This document shows, in pieces, positions 7,278 to 16,691 of a stretch of 64,000 nt of DNA (position 1 is its first letter; every line of letters begins with the position of its first letter). The translations under genes and the position numbers were made by a program. The notes under the pieces are model-generated. The model had not been told where the DNA came from. It did no database searches and saw nothing but the letters and a program-made list of their open reading frames with translations. The stretch comes from Rossellomorea vietnamensis (GTDB lineage Bacteria; Bacillota; Bacilli; Bacillales; Bacillaceae_B): contig NZ_VTEH01000002.1 in assembly GCF_008180615.1 (NCBI RefSeq), forward strand, positions 2,733 to 66,732, read 5' to 3'.

Positions 7278-8090
7278 TCAGTCTTTATCATTCTCAATAA
7301 GTTCCAGCATTTTTACAGGTTTCCAGCCTTTTCCGTCTACCCACTGAAGATATACACGGTAAGTCGTCGATTGGTCTTTAGGTGCTACAGTACCGATCGC
7401 TTTATCTGGTCCGCCGTTTCTTTCCAGCCACCAAACCGTCATGTTATCTTCAGAAAGACCGGTAGCATAAGAAAGAGCTTGAACCTTTTCTTGCCAATCC
7501 GCTGAATTCTCCTCATACTTTGCTACATGTTCTCCTGTTTGTTCAGTACCGATAGGCTTCCAGCTTGGATTTACAATTTCCTTTTTTACATTGGGTTCGT
7601 CACTGTTTTTGACGATTTTTTCACCATTATCAGATGATGTTTCTTTTTCATCTTCATTCTTTTTGTCTTTCTCTTCTTTCTCTTCTTTTTCTTCTTTTGG
7701 CTCTTTGCTCTCTTCATCGCTTGCTAGATCTTCACCGTCTGCGACTGGTGTCTCTCCATCGGCATTTTCAGAATCAGTATCAGATTCCTCTTCGGTTTCC
7801 GGCTCTTCAGAAGAGTTTTCGTCCTCTGATGCTTCCTCATTTTCTTCAGTGTCTTCATCGGTGGAAGCAGGTTCTTCTGTTTCCTCGTCTTCTTCTTCAG
7901 AAGCACTGCTGTCTGCTACATCAGTATCGGAAGCTGAGCTGTCTCCTGCTGCTTGTTCTGTGTCATTCCCCAGAAAAATCGTGGCACCGACCACAACGAT
8001 CAGCAGCAGGACAACCCCTATCAGGCTATTTAAAATCACATTTGATTTTTTCTTCGCCCTTTTATCTAAACGTGAATTATATTTCGGCAT
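7278..8090 (-). CDS. yrrS: YrrS, membrane-anchored DUF1510 protein
   Basis: This 270-residue protein has a basic cytoplasmic start, one transmembrane helix at about residues 20-42, and then a roughly 130-residue low-complexity stretch made mostly of Glu, Asp, Ser and Lys. A C-terminal DUF1510 domain (about 175-265) contains WQEKVQALSYATG and WWLERNGGPDKAIG. The predicted topology puts the domain outside the membrane. It follows pbpI as in B. subtilis, where yrrS-pbpI are linked and tied to the forespore. The acidic linker is much longer than the functional parts need and is likely disordered. A role near the cell wall is inferred from the partner gene only. Confidence 0.88.
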   Translation of the reverse strand: MPKYNSRLDKRAKKKSNVILNSLIGVVLLLIVVVGATIFLGNDTEQAAGDSSASDTDVADSSASEEEDEETEEPASTDEDTEENEEASEDENSSEEPETEEESDTDSENADGETPVADGEDLASDEESKEPKEEKEEKEEKDKKNEDEKETSSDNGEKIVKNSDEPNVKKEIVNPSWKPIGTEQTGEHVAKYEENSADWQEKVQALSYATGLSEDNMTVWWLERNGGPDKAIGTVAPKDQSTTYRVYLQWVDGKGWKPVKMLELIENDKD

Positions 8091-8207
8091 ACAAATTACA
8101 CTCCTCTAAATTCATAATACCTCTATGAAGGCTCTTTTTCTCTTTTACCCATTCTATCACGCTTATAAATTCATCAAAAGAAATTTGATAAAAATAAGAA
8201 TGTTTTC

Positions 8208-9965
8208 CTATTCGTTTTCCGCTTCCTTGGATAGATGAATCATATCTGTAACATCTTTAAACACCGGATAAATACCGCCTTCGTTTTCCATGACATCCAT
8301 GTTGACAACCGCTAAAGCATATTTAGGATTATCAAACGGAAAGTATCCTGCAAACCATTTATTATATAGTTCCTTATCACCGCTATATTGGCCGGTCTGT
8401 GCTGTTCCGGTTTTCCCAGCAATCTCATAGGCAGACGTCTGCAGAAATGCAGCTGTTCCAGATTCCCCTGCTACAACATTGCGGAGATATTGCTGCATTT
8501 TCATCGCTGTGTAGGGAGAAATAGCCTGGCTGTCTTCTTTTTGTACAGGAAAGTCTATCAACTCTGTACCATTTTTATATCTTATTCCACTCACAACCCT
8601 CACGCTCTGCTTCCTGCCGCCTCTGGCAATGGTAGACATCATGTTGGCTACCCCGATTGGAGTCACACGGACTTCTCTTTGCCCAATCCCGGTTTGAGCG
8701 GCAAAATTTGCATCTTTTCGTTCATCATCATTAATGAAGACTCTTCCACTATCAATCTGGAGCTGCTGGAAGTCTTCATAATGAAAGACACTCCCTTTCC
8801 AGCCAATATCCCCTATTAAGCCAAGTTTTTCTGCATAATCGTCAAGAGTTCTCGCATTTTTTTCTGTAAGGTTTTTGGAAATTTCGGCGAAAGTGCGGTT
8901 GCAGCTGACTGCAAAGCTCTCATTGATATTGATGGTTCCATGCGGTTTATCAGCAGGCACACCATAAATATCCTCATCACAATTAAACACTTCATTTTCA
9001 TTAACAAGATTAAGATCAATCGCAGCAGAAGCCACAACGGTTTTGAAGACCGAACCAGGCACGATTTCTGAAGCCATCAGGTTCTTAGCACCATCATCTT
9101 GAAAAGGTGTGCCCTTTTGAACGGATGGCCTGGAAACGCTGGCTACTATATCCCCTGTTTCTATATCCAGGAGCACAGCCCCTCCTTTTTTGATAGAGTG
9201 CCGGTCTATTAATTCTTCCATTTGTTCTTGTAAAGTGGAATCTATCGTTGTCACAATATTTAAAGGATAAAAAGGGTTTGCAGGCGCCAAGTATTTTACA
9301 TCAACACCGAACAACGGCCCTCCTCTCGCATCCACATGATAAATCAACTTTGATTCCTGCTCGGCTATCAGCCACTCATCAAAGGATCTTTCCAGGCCGG
9401 AAATTCCAATTTTTTGAGTAGCACCTTTAACTCTATCAGGATATCTGGCATGAAATCTTTCTTCATTTTCGCCAGTCAACCCTATTAACTGCTCTGCAAT
9501 GATTTCTTCCTTAGGGTATTTGCGCTTCAAGGCAAACACACCTTTCAGCTTTAAGTTATTAATTTCACTCATCTGGTTTTCGTTCAGTATGTATGGGGTT
9601 TTGCCTCCATATACAAACGGAGCTTTTGCCTCTTCAATCTCAGTGTGCAGTGTTTGTTTTGGAATCCCCAGGATATCTGCGACTTTAGCTGCATCCCAAT
9701 CCATTCTTGCTAAAAAAGGAAATAATATGAGAACATTCTTGCTTTCATAATTGATAGATTCCCCGTTCTTGTCAAGGAATGTACCCCTGCCTTCATCTAT
9801 GGTCAGCTGTTGAGTTCTTTGATTCACACTATTTTCAATTAAATTAATTTGATTTTTAGAGAAAGACTCTGCTTCCAGTAATTGAATTTGAACGAGCCTC
9901 AGCAGCAGTCCTGCCATTCCAAGCAGAACCAAACCACTGAAAAAGTATATTCGCTTCTTTTTCAT
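8208..9965 (-). CDS. pbpI: class B penicillin-binding protein PbpI (PBP4b)
   Basis: PbpI is a peptidoglycan transpeptidase anchored in the membrane by an N-terminal helix (about 6-28). The 585-residue protein has an N-terminal dimerisation/pedestal region, then the transpeptidase domain with all three active-site motifs: SVFK (Ser305-Lys308, nucleophile Ser305), SCN (354-356) and KTGTA (518-522). The ATG has GAGGTG upstream. It lies 117 bases before yrrS and is probably co-transcribed with it. In B. subtilis the orthologue is made in the forespore; no clear SigF or SigG promoter was picked out here. Confidence 0.93.
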   Translation of the reverse strand: MKKKRIYFFSGLVLLGMAGLLLRLVQIQLLEAESFSKNQINLIENSVNQRTQQLTIDEGRGTFLDKNGESINYESKNVLILFPFLARMDWDAAKVADILGIPKQTLHTEIEEAKAPFVYGGKTPYILNENQMSEINNLKLKGVFALKRKYPKEEIIAEQLIGLTGENEERFHARYPDRVKGATQKIGISGLERSFDEWLIAEQESKLIYHVDARGGPLFGVDVKYLAPANPFYPLNIVTTIDSTLQEQMEELIDRHSIKKGGAVLLDIETGDIVASVSRPSVQKGTPFQDDGAKNLMASEIVPGSVFKTVVASAAIDLNLVNENEVFNCDEDIYGVPADKPHGTININESFAVSCNRTFAEISKNLTEKNARTLDDYAEKLGLIGDIGWKGSVFHYEDFQQLQIDSGRVFINDDERKDANFAAQTGIGQREVRVTPIGVANMMSTIARGGRKQSVRVVSGIRYKNGTELIDFPVQKEDSQAISPYTAMKMQQYLRNVVAGESGTAAFLQTSAYEIAGKTGTAQTGQYSGDKELYNKWFAGYFPFDNPKYALAVVNMDVMENEGGIYPVFKDVTDMIHLSKEAENE

Positions 9966-10495
9966 CTAAGAACACCTCGTAACCATTGTTGACGATTTGA
10001 GGAGAAACATACTTCAGTTGATAAAAGCACTGCATTTTCGCATGGATCAGCAGCCAGAGTTATTGCTGCTATTTCAGCCAGGGAGGAAGAAATCTGTGCA
10101 GGGACGACCGGCTGTTTCCTAAAAGCAAGCTAAAAGAATTCCTTCTTCACGAACCGGCTATGCAGTTCTAAGATTAGCCGCATTCTTATGCAAAAAGAGC
10201 GCCGGCAGAAAGAATCTTAGTACAAAAAAACGAGCCGTTTTATAAGGCTCTTTTCCTAAACTTTGCTGCTATTGGATACTACTCCGAAGAAATATCATTA
10301 CCAAGAAGGAAATATACAGTAAAAACGAAAAGAAAAGAGCTGCTCTTCACCGATAAGATATAAAACTCTTAGTATCCTGAGAAAATCCGGCTCTTGTGAA
10401 TTTTTCTAAAACAACAATATATGCGAAAACAGCCTTTTATAAAGAAATAATTATGGACTTACTGCATATGTTTTGTATGAAGAGAGGTGTTTAAG
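9966..10495. other. divergent promoter region between pbpI and yunB, with repeat remnants
   Basis: No coding frame is supported. The region must hold the promoters for pbpI (minus) and yunB (plus). From about 10236 to 10445 it carries family 3 sequence: GGCTCTTTTCCTAAACTTTG, AAAAGAGCTGCTCTTC and a GCGAAAACAGCC end. Confidence 0.6.
10236..10445. repeat. dispersed AT-rich repeat, family 3
   Basis: Bounded by GGCTCTTTT on the left and AAAACAGCC on the right, which are near inverted copies of each other. The interior resembles 26305-26500 and 29700-30060 (AAAGAGCTGCT, ACTCTTAGTATC). Confidence 0.6.
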
Positions 10496-11248
10496 TTGTA
10501 CAAAAAAATAAAAAGAAAAGGTGCCGCTCCTCTGCCGCTCAGATATGTATTCCTGATATCTCTCGTTATATTTATTTTTTTAACCTCACAAAGCTTGTTT
10601 ATCATTAATAAAGGAATCGAACCCGCTTTAATTGAGATCGCCGAAACGCGTACCCGGCAAATAGCAGCTCAAGCCATCAATGATGCTATTTCAAAAAAGA
10701 TTGCCGAAGGAATAGATATCAATAAGTTGATTGTGAAACATGAAGCCAATGATGGAACTGCCTATAGCTTCGACCCTACTATATATAACAGGGTCATTGC
10801 AGAATCCACCGAAAGAGTTCAGCAATATTTGGATTATGTAGAAAGTGGAGAATTTGAAAAACTGCAATCATTTAAATCCGGAATTGATATTGATTATGAG
10901 GAGAGCAAGGAGAAAAAAGGAATTGTTTATTATATACCCCTCGGATTAGCAACCAATAATACTTTACTTTCGAATCTGGGCCCGCAAGTTCCCGTTCAAT
11001 TTGAAATCATCGGGGATGTCCAATCCAGTGTTGCAACCGCCGCAAGAGAATTAGGAATAAATAATACTTATATGGAGGTCTACATTAACATTTCTGTTGA
11101 GATGAATGTCATTATTCCAAGACGCACCGAAACCATAGTAATAAAAAATAAAATTAAAGTCGGCGATTTATTTATTCCAGGAAAAGTACCGGAATTTTAT
11201 AACGGATCAGGTGAGGGCGCTTCACCATCTATTGAATTGTCTCCTTAA
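10496..11248 (+). CDS. yunB: sporulation protein YunB
   Basis: YunB is a SigE-regulon sporulation protein in B. subtilis with no assigned biochemical activity. The protein of about 250 residues has a basic start, one N-terminal transmembrane helix, and an extracytoplasmic domain with PALIEIAETRTRQIA and GPQVPVQFEIIGDV, both typical of the family. I prefer the TTG at 10496 because GAGAGGTG lies six bases upstream; the GTG at 10487 lies inside that site. It is not next to yrrS-pbpI in B. subtilis, so the position is a rearrangement. A weak hairpin terminator follows, then the 52-bp repeat array. Confidence 0.88.
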   Translation: MYKKIKRKGAAPLPLRYVFLISLVIFIFLTSQSLFIINKGIEPALIEIAETRTRQIAAQAINDAISKKIAEGIDINKLIVKHEANDGTAYSFDPTIYNRVIAESTERVQQYLDYVESGEFEKLQSFKSGIDIDYEESKEKKGIVYYIPLGLATNNTLLSNLGPQVPVQFEIIGDVQSSVATAARELGINNTYMEVYINISVEMNVIIPRRTETIVIKNKIKVGDLFIPGKVPEFYNGSGEGASPSIELSP

Positions 11249-11292
11249 TGGTGAGCTATAGAAAACGTAGTATATGAAGTTGAAAAAATGAA

Positions 11293-11326
11293 AAAATCCT
11301 GCTGCTTAATCGCAGCCGGTTTTATT
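11293..11326 (+). terminator. terminator of yunB
   Basis: GCTGC and GCAGC arms, extended by AATCC and GGTTT pairing, are followed by T-rich sequence. Confidence 0.55.
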
Positions 11327-11356
11327 TATATGTATAGACCTACAATAGTAAGGAGG

Positions 11357-12295
11357 ATGTATCTCGCTTACCGAGCGAGGTAGATAATCATTCGTTTTTT
11401 CCGTTTTGATGTACCCCGCTTTCCGAGCGAGGTACATTATCTTTTATTTTTTCCGTTTTGGTAGTGTACCTCGCTTCCCGAGCGAGATACATCATCTTTC
11501 GTTTTTTCCTTTTTGATGTACCTCGCTTACCGAGCGAGGTACATCATCTTTTGTTTTCCTCGGTTTGATGTACCTCGCTTACCGAGCGAAGTACATCATC
11601 TTTTGTTTTCCCTGTTTTGATGTACCTCGCCTCCCGAGCGAGATACATCATCTTTCGTTTTCCCTGGTTTGATGTATCTCGCTTCCCGTGCGAGATACAT
11701 CCTCTTTCGTTTTTTCCGTTTTGATGTACCCCGCTTCCTAAGCGAGGTACATCATCTTTCGTTTTTTCCGGTTTGATGTACCTCGCTTACCGAGCGAGGT
11801 ACATCATCTTTTGTTTTCCCCGTTTTGATGTACCTCGCTTCCCGAGCGAGATACATCATCTTTTGGTTTTTCCGTTTTGATGTACCTCGCTTTCCGAGCG
11901 AGGTACATTATCTTTTGTTTTCCCCGTTTTGATGTACCCCGCTTCCCTTGCGAGATACATCATCTTTTGGTTTTTCCATTTTGATGTACCTCGCTTCCCG
12001 AGCGAAGTACATCATCTTTTGTTTTCCCTGTTTTGATGTACCTCGCTTTCCGAGCGAGGTACATTATCTTTCGTTTTTTCCGGTTTGATGTTCCTCGCTT
12101 ACCGAGCGAGGTACATCATCTTTTGTTTTCCCCGTTTTGATGTATCTCGCTTCCCGTGCGAGGTACATCATCTTTCGTTTTTTCCGTTTTGATGTACCTC
12201 GCTTTCCGAGCGAGGTACATCATCTTTTGTTTTCCCCATTTTGATGTTCCTCGCTTCCCGAGCAAAGTACATCATCTTTCGTTTTCCCCGTTTCG
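11357..12295. repeat. tandem array A: 18 copies of a 52-bp palindromic unit
   Basis: Eighteen units begin at 11357, 11409, 11463 (offset two bases), 11515, 11567, 11619, 11671, 11723, 11775 and so on to 12242, almost perfectly spaced at 52 bp. Each has an inverted repeat with 13-base arms, GATGTACCTCGCT and AGCGAGGTACATC, around a 5-base loop, then a roughly 21-base T-rich linker. Unit 7 changes both arms together (GTATCTCGC with GCGAGATAC), which preserves pairing; other units carry single-arm changes. The array lies between the terminators of convergent yunB and greA, so it is probably not part of either transcript. Confidence 0.97.
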
Positions 12296-12343
12296 TTGCC
12301 CCTAGCCTATGATCCAGCTGGATAGTTCTTCCCACTTATAACT

Positions 12344-12381
12344 AAAAAAGTGGTGAAGGCAATCAAGCCCTCACCACTTTT
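12344..12381. terminator. terminator of greA
   Basis: AAAAGTGGTGA and TCACCACTTTT form an 11-bp stem, with T residues on the minus strand after it. Confidence 0.85.
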
Positions 12382-12389
12382 ACATGATA

Positions 12390-12866
12390 TTAGTTAACCG
12401 CTGTAATTTTAACGCTCATATCTCCGCCTGGAGTATTGACGTTTACTTTACTCCCGACCTTATGGCCAAGAAGGCTTTTGGCAATTGGAGAATCATTCGA
12501 AATCTTTCCTTCGAATGGATCAGCCTCTGCACTTCCGACGATTGTATAAGTCTCTTCGTCACCATCTGGAAGCTCGATGAATGTAACCGTTTTACCAAGT
12601 GTTACTGTGTCGGAATTCATTTCGTCTTCTTGGATGATTTTTGCGTTGCGGATCATATTCTCAAGAGTGGAAATCCGGCCTTCAACGAATGCCTGCTCGT
12701 CTTTCGCTGCATCGTACTCGGAGTTCTCTGATAAGTCGCCAAAGCTGCGGGCAATCTTGATTCTTTCTACCACTTCTTTACGTTTAACGGACTTCAGCTG
12801 TTCTAATTCTTTTTCTAACTTTTCTTTACCTTCTGCTGTCATTGGATATACTTTTTCTGCTGCCAA
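12390..12866 (-). CDS. greA: transcription elongation factor GreA
   Basis: GreA rescues backtracked RNA polymerase by stimulating cleavage of the nascent RNA. The 158-residue protein has the N-terminal coiled coil (about 10-80), containing the [15 protein letters not shown] tip with the acidic residues that enter the secondary channel, and the C-terminal globular domain ([23 protein letters not shown]). The start is a TTG with AAGGAGTG six bases before it. It follows udk after a spacer of about 250 bases that contains a strong hairpin. Confidence 0.96.
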   Translation of the reverse strand: MAAEKVYPMTAEGKEKLEKELEQLKSVKRKEVVERIKIARSFGDLSENSEYDAAKDEQAFVEGRISTLENMIRNAKIIQEDEMNSDTVTLGKTVTFIELPDGDEETYTIVGSAEADPFEGKISNDSPIAKSLLGHKVGSKVNVNTPGGDMSVKITAVN

Positions 12867-12979
12867 AATACTTCACTCCTTATAAAAAGTATAAGAACCT
12901 CCCACCGGTCCTTTATGTACATAAGCGTGTACCTTGTGCTGGGGAATTCAGCCTCAGCTTATTCTTCTATTGCAATTCA

Positions 12980-13031
12980 GGGAATGGACATGAAAGGCGG
13001 GTGTCACTCCTTGTACCTTTTGTCCATTCCC
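12980..13031. other. stable hairpin between udk and greA
   Basis: GGGAATGGACA pairs with TGTCCATTCCC, and an inner AAAGG with CCTTT extends the stem around a roughly 16-base apical region. There is no T-run on the greA side, so it is not a standard terminator. It could be a transcript-processing site, an mRNA-stabilising structure or an attenuator for greA. Confidence 0.5.
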
Positions 13032-13117
13032 TTAAAAAGAATATTTTCTTGAGGTTGATCCATGGGGATAATAAACATTTTTGAAAATCGCTGTATGTTT
13101 TTATCTATGCTATCGTA

Positions 13118-13753
13118 TTACAAAAATGATTTTTGTTCAAGAATTGTTTGAATTTTTGTTACCATTAAATCAATTGCGACGTGGTTATGCCCGCCTTCCG
13201 GAATGATGACATCCGCATAGCGCTTTGTCGGCTCAATGAACTGATTATGCATAGGGCGTACCACATTGATGTATTGGTCAATGACTGAATCAATGGAACG
13301 TCCCCGCTCCTTAATGTCCCGAAGCATGCGGCGGATGATTCTCAAGTCAGCATCCGTATCCACATAAAGCTTGATATCCATTAAGTTACGCAATCTTTCA
13401 TCTTCTAATACCAGTATTCCCTCTAAAATTATGACGTCCTTTGGTTCAACCAGTAAAGTATCGTCTGAACGAGTATGCATCTTGTAATCATAAAGCGGCT
13501 TTTCAATGCTTTCGTTTTTCAATAACTTCATGAGATGCTTGATCAACAGCTCATTATCGAAAGCCAATGGATGGTCATAATTCGTTTTCAGTCTTTCCTC
13601 GAAAGGCAGGTGGCTTTGATCTTTATAATAATAATCCTGCTGGATCATCAGGATGGAATGTTCTTGAAATGATTCATATATAGAGCGGGTTACACTTGTC
13701 TTTCCAGACCCCGATCCTCCGGCTACACCGATAACAATTGGCTTGTGTTTCAT
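13118..13753 (-). CDS. udk: uridine kinase
   Basis: Udk phosphorylates uridine and cytidine with ATP or GTP in the pyrimidine salvage pathway. The 211-residue protein has the P-loop GGSGSGKTS near residues 12-20, then QQDYYYKD and the [18 protein letters not shown] segment that lines the nucleoside site, typical of the family. It starts just after trmR with an 84-base gap. In B. subtilis two U32 peptidase genes (yrrN, yrrO) lie in that gap. Confidence 0.96.
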   Translation of the reverse strand: MKHKPIVIGVAGGSGSGKTSVTRSIYESFQEHSILMIQQDYYYKDQSHLPFEERLKTNYDHPLAFDNELLIKHLMKLLKNESIEKPLYDYKMHTRSDDTLLVEPKDVIILEGILVLEDERLRNLMDIKLYVDTDADLRIIRRMLRDIKERGRSIDSVIDQYINVVRPMHNQFIEPTKRYADVIIPEGGHNHVAIDLMVTKIQTILEQKSFL

Positions 13754-13837
13754 TGAATAGTGGAACTCCCTTCATCTCCGTGCTGCAGACCCGCATATGT
13801 CCAGCGGGCCATTCATTGGCGTAATTTAGTGTCTATG

Positions 13838-14482
13838 TTATTTTTTCCTGCTGACAGCCAGCCCGTCACCCACTGGGATGATAACCGTATGATAGTCAGG
13901 ATGATTCATCAGCCAATCGTTGTAACTTTTCAGCTTTTTGACCATATTGCGGATTCGCTTATTCTCTACATTTTCCTCTGCCACCATTCCTTTAAACAGA
14001 ACATTGTCAGAGTATATGACTCCGCCCTCTGCCAGGAAAGGTGAATAGAGATCAAAGAACTTCTGGTATTGTCCCTTCGCTGCATCGATGAACAAGGCAT
14101 CAAACGGCCCCTTCGATTCTGCCTCCTGGACTGTTTCCAATGCGTCGCCGAAAATGATATCGAGCTGATCATTCTGTGGAGAACGTTCAATAAAATGCAA
14201 CGCCTGCTTATAACGGTTCTCATCCCTTTCAATCGACACAATCGCAGCATCCGGAAGGGCTTCAGCCATTCTTAGCCCCGAGTAGCCTATTGCCGTGCCG
14301 ATTTCAAGGACTCTCGCCGGTCTTTGTATTCTCAAAAGCTGGAGCAGGGTTTCAATACCCGCAAGTTCCATGATGGGTACGCCTTCTGCTTCGGCAAAAG
14401 TTTCCATCTCGCTTAACAGTTCGCTGCGGTCCTTTATTAATGACTCAATATAACCATTAACAGCATTATCCAAGATATTCAC
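13838..14482 (-). CDS. trmR: tRNA 5-hydroxyuridine methyltransferase TrmR
   Basis: This class I SAM-dependent O-methyltransferase of 214 residues is the orthologue of B. subtilis YrrM, which converts 5-hydroxyuridine at tRNA position 34 to 5-methoxyuridine. Visible features are VLEIGTAIGYSGLRMA (SAM glycine loop), SIERDENR, and FDALFIDAAKGQY with the metal/SAM-binding acidic residues. The genomic position before udk supports the assignment. The U32 proteins that make its hydroxyuridine substrate in B. subtilis are not in this neighbourhood. Confidence 0.9.
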   Translation of the reverse strand: MNILDNAVNGYIESLIKDRSELLSEMETFAEAEGVPIMELAGIETLLQLLRIQRPARVLEIGTAIGYSGLRMAEALPDAAIVSIERDENRYKQALHFIERSPQNDQLDIIFGDALETVQEAESKGPFDALFIDAAKGQYQKFFDLYSPFLAEGGVIYSDNVLFKGMVAEENVENKRIRNMVKKLKSYNDWLMNHPDYHTVIIPVGDGLAVSRKK

Positions 14483-14636
14483 TCACTTTCCTGCTTTAGG
14501 AGGCGATTCCGCTGACTAGTCTGGCTGCCTCAGCTGTAAGCCTACATAAAAGTAGAAAGCCCGCAAGCTTTCCACCTGATTTATTAATAAAGTTTGTTAT
14601 GTTTATCTAAAAAACACTTGTACTATTTTATCACAT

Positions 14637-14670
14637 AAAAAAGAGGAAAGCGAATAACTTTCCTCTTTTG
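14637..14670 (-). terminator. terminator of mltG
   Basis: AAAAGAGGAAA and TTTCCTCTTTT form an 11-bp stem just beyond the mltG stop. Confidence 0.8.
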
Positions 14671-14675
14671 CACTA

Positions 14676-15809
14676 TTATTCAGAAGTGATATATTCCGCC
14701 TTTTTCTCATTATGTTCATCCAGCGTTTCAGAATAATAAACTGTTCCTTCCTTGGAAGCCAGGAAGTAGAGATATTCCGTAGTATCCGGCTGAAGTGCAG
14801 CTTCAATGGATGTTAATCCTGCATTGGCGATTGGTCCAGGCGGAAGTCCTTGATTCTGATAGGTATTATAGGGAGAATCTACTTCAAGATCCTCATATAG
14901 TGTCCTGGATTTGTGTTCACCGAGAGCATAAAGAACGGTTGGATCCGTCTGCAGCGGCATTTCTTTTTCTAAACGATTATAAAACACGCTCGCTATTTTG
15001 CCGCGGTCAGCCTTTTCTGTTGCTTCTTCCTCTACCAAAGAAGACAAAGTCAGCAATTGATGGACTGAAAACTCCCTGTCTGCCCTGGATGCTTCGTATT
15101 GAGTCAGCACATCCTGTGTCTGGGAAATCATCTTTTCAATGATGGTTTCCAACGAAGGTTCTTCCTCATAGAAAGGGTAGGTAGAAGGATAGAGATAGCC
15201 CTCAAGCGGATGTTTGACATTTTCATGGAGGATATCCTCTTCTATCAACAGGTCAGGATACTTCCCGATAAGTTCTTCAATAAAACTTCTATCATCCAAT
15301 TTCTTGACGATTTCTTCTGTTTCATATTGAGATTTTTCGGCAATCTTTTCAGCTATCTGCTCCAATTGGTAACCTTCTGGAACTGTAATGTTGAATTCTG
15401 CCTCCATCATGACTTTTCCTGTTTTCAAGCTGTTAATGAGTTCATCTAATGTCATTGCAGGCGTAAGATCGTAGTTTCCAGCCTGGAATCCTGACTCATT
15501 ATTAAATTTGACATAGTATTTAAAGACATGGGCGTTTTTAATGATACCGTTCTCTTCTAATATATTTCCAATGGAGGTCACCCCGGAACCAATGGGGATT
15601 TCCACGTTAACGGACTTATTACTATCTTCGTCCACTGGCTTTAGCGCTGATTTAATATATAAATAGCCTCCGACAGCTGTTCCCCCAATGATGATAAACA
15701 AGGCAAGGACGATAAATCCTACAATTTTCCGTATGACTTTAGCTTCTTCTTTTCGCTCTATTAGTTTGGATAAGAGAATCTCTCTTTTTGATTTTTTATT
15801 TTCGTTCAT
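14676..15809 (-). CDS. mltG: endolytic transglycosylase MltG
   Basis: MltG is a membrane-anchored lytic transglycosylase that cuts nascent glycan strands and limits their length. The 377-residue protein has one transmembrane helix at about residues 33-52, a LysM-like region, and the YceG catalytic domain. LSSLVEEEAT carries the catalytic Glu, followed by IASVFYNRLEKEMPLQTDPTVLYALG. I chose the ATG at 15809, nine bases after GAGGGGG, over an upstream in-frame start. The distance from yrzB and the hairpin between them suggest a separate promoter. Confidence 0.93.
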   Translation of the reverse strand: MNENKKSKREILLSKLIERKEEAKVIRKIVGFIVLALFIIIGGTAVGGYLYIKSALKPVDEDSNKSVNVEIPIGSGVTSIGNILEENGIIKNAHVFKYYVKFNNESGFQAGNYDLTPAMTLDELINSLKTGKVMMEAEFNITVPEGYQLEQIAEKIAEKSQYETEEIVKKLDDRSFIEELIGKYPDLLIEEDILHENVKHPLEGYLYPSTYPFYEEEPSLETIIEKMISQTQDVLTQYEASRADREFSVHQLLTLSSLVEEEATEKADRGKIASVFYNRLEKEMPLQTDPTVLYALGEHKSRTLYEDLEVDSPYNTYQNQGLPPGPIANAGLTSIEAALQPDTTEYLYFLASKEGTVYYSETLDEHNEKKAEYITSE

Positions 15810-15896
15810 TTCATATTTCCCCCTCTCGAGCAAAAAACGGGGTTCCCCCTTAAAATTCGACATGCATCTTTTATATTATACTACATTTTCCACCCA

Positions 15897-15955
15897 AAAA
15901 AAGAGGACATTCTGCAAAAAAGGAATCTTCTTCCCTTTTTCAGAATGCCCCCTTT
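15897..15955 (-). terminator. terminator of the alaS-to-yrzB group
   Basis: On the minus strand CATTCTG and CAGAATG arms with an inner GGGAA and TTCC pairing are followed by a long T-run, after the yrzB stop. Confidence 0.8.
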
Positions 15956-15967
15956 TATGGGTGCTTC

Positions 15968-16258
15968 TTATTCTTCTTCTTCTTCCTCGTCAAGGAACGT
16001 CTCAAGCATTTCTTCGATCATGTCCCACTCTTCTTCTGTTTCGATCGGCTTCAATTCTCCTTCTTCGCCTTCATCTCCTGGAGAGAATGCAGAAGCATGG
16101 ATTTCGATTTCTTCCTCTTCAGTCTCTTCCGCACCTAACGGATAGTAAAGTACATAGGATTTATTGAATTGATCTGATTCAAAAGTGAACAATACCTCAC
16201 AAAGCTGTTCATTTCCTTCTTCGTCAATAATTGTAATTTGCTTTTCGCCATGTTCCAT
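15968..16258 (-). CDS. yrzB: DUF1292 acidic protein (YrzB)
   Basis: This 96-residue protein starts with [19 protein letters not shown], the DUF1292 signature, and is extremely acidic towards the end, finishing in a run of glutamates. It lies after yrrK in the conserved yrzL-yrrK-yrzB set found across Firmicutes. Its function is unknown. Confidence 0.9.
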   Translation of the reverse strand: MEHGEKQITIIDEEGNEQLCEVLFTFESDQFNKSYVLYYPLGAEETEEEEIEIHASAFSPGDEGEEGELKPIETEEEWDMIEEMLETFLDEEEEEE

Positions 16259-16271
16259 TTTTATACACCTC

Positions 16272-16688
16272 TTATTTTTGGCTGTCCAAGTACCCTTGCA
16301 GGATAAAGGCGGCAGCCATTTTATCGATTACTTTTTTGCGTTTCTTCCTGCTTACGTCTGCTTCAAGCAAAATTCTTTCCGCAGCCATAGTCGTTAAGCG
16401 TTCATCCCATAAAATTGTTGCAACACCGAGCTTGTCCTCCAGGAGTTTCGCATATTTTTGTGATGCTTCCCCCCGGGGACCTACAGTATTGTTCATATTT
16501 TTCGGGAAACCGATAACCACCTTGTCAACCTCATATTCCTTGATCAGCTCATCCACCCGCTTCAGGCCGAATTCTGATTGGTTTTCATTGATGGCTATCG
16601 TTTCGATGCCCTGGGCTGTCCAGCCCATCGCATCGCTTACTGCTACGCCGACCGTTTTCGAGCCGACGTCAAGTCCCATAACGCGCAT
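16272..16688 (-). CDS. yrrK: Holliday junction resolvase-like YqgF/RuvX (YrrK)
   Basis: This 138-residue RNase H-fold protein of the YqgF family is linked to 16S rRNA 5' maturation and, by fold, to resolvases. It begins [19 protein letters not shown], with the first catalytic Asp in GLDVG, then [16 protein letters not shown] and [14 protein letters not shown] with later acidic residues. GAGGGGT precedes the ATG. It lies 3 bases after yrzL and 13 bases before yrzB, so one operon is likely. Confidence 0.93.
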   Translation of the reverse strand: MRVMGLDVGSKTVGVAVSDAMGWTAQGIETIAINENQSEFGLKRVDELIKEYEVDKVVIGFPKNMNNTVGPRGEASQKYAKLLEDKLGVATILWDERLTTMAAERILLEADVSRKKRKKVIDKMAAAFILQGYLDSQK

Positions 16689-16691
16689 GTT

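Noticed and set aside
7591-8128. Ser/Phe-rich proteins opposite yrrS
   Set aside because: These are antisense shadows of the Glu/Asp-rich linker of yrrS; such codons lack stops on the other strand.
11357-12295. CRISPR array
   Set aside because: The whole 52-bp unit, including the linker, is conserved. There are no unique spacers, and no cas genes are nearby.
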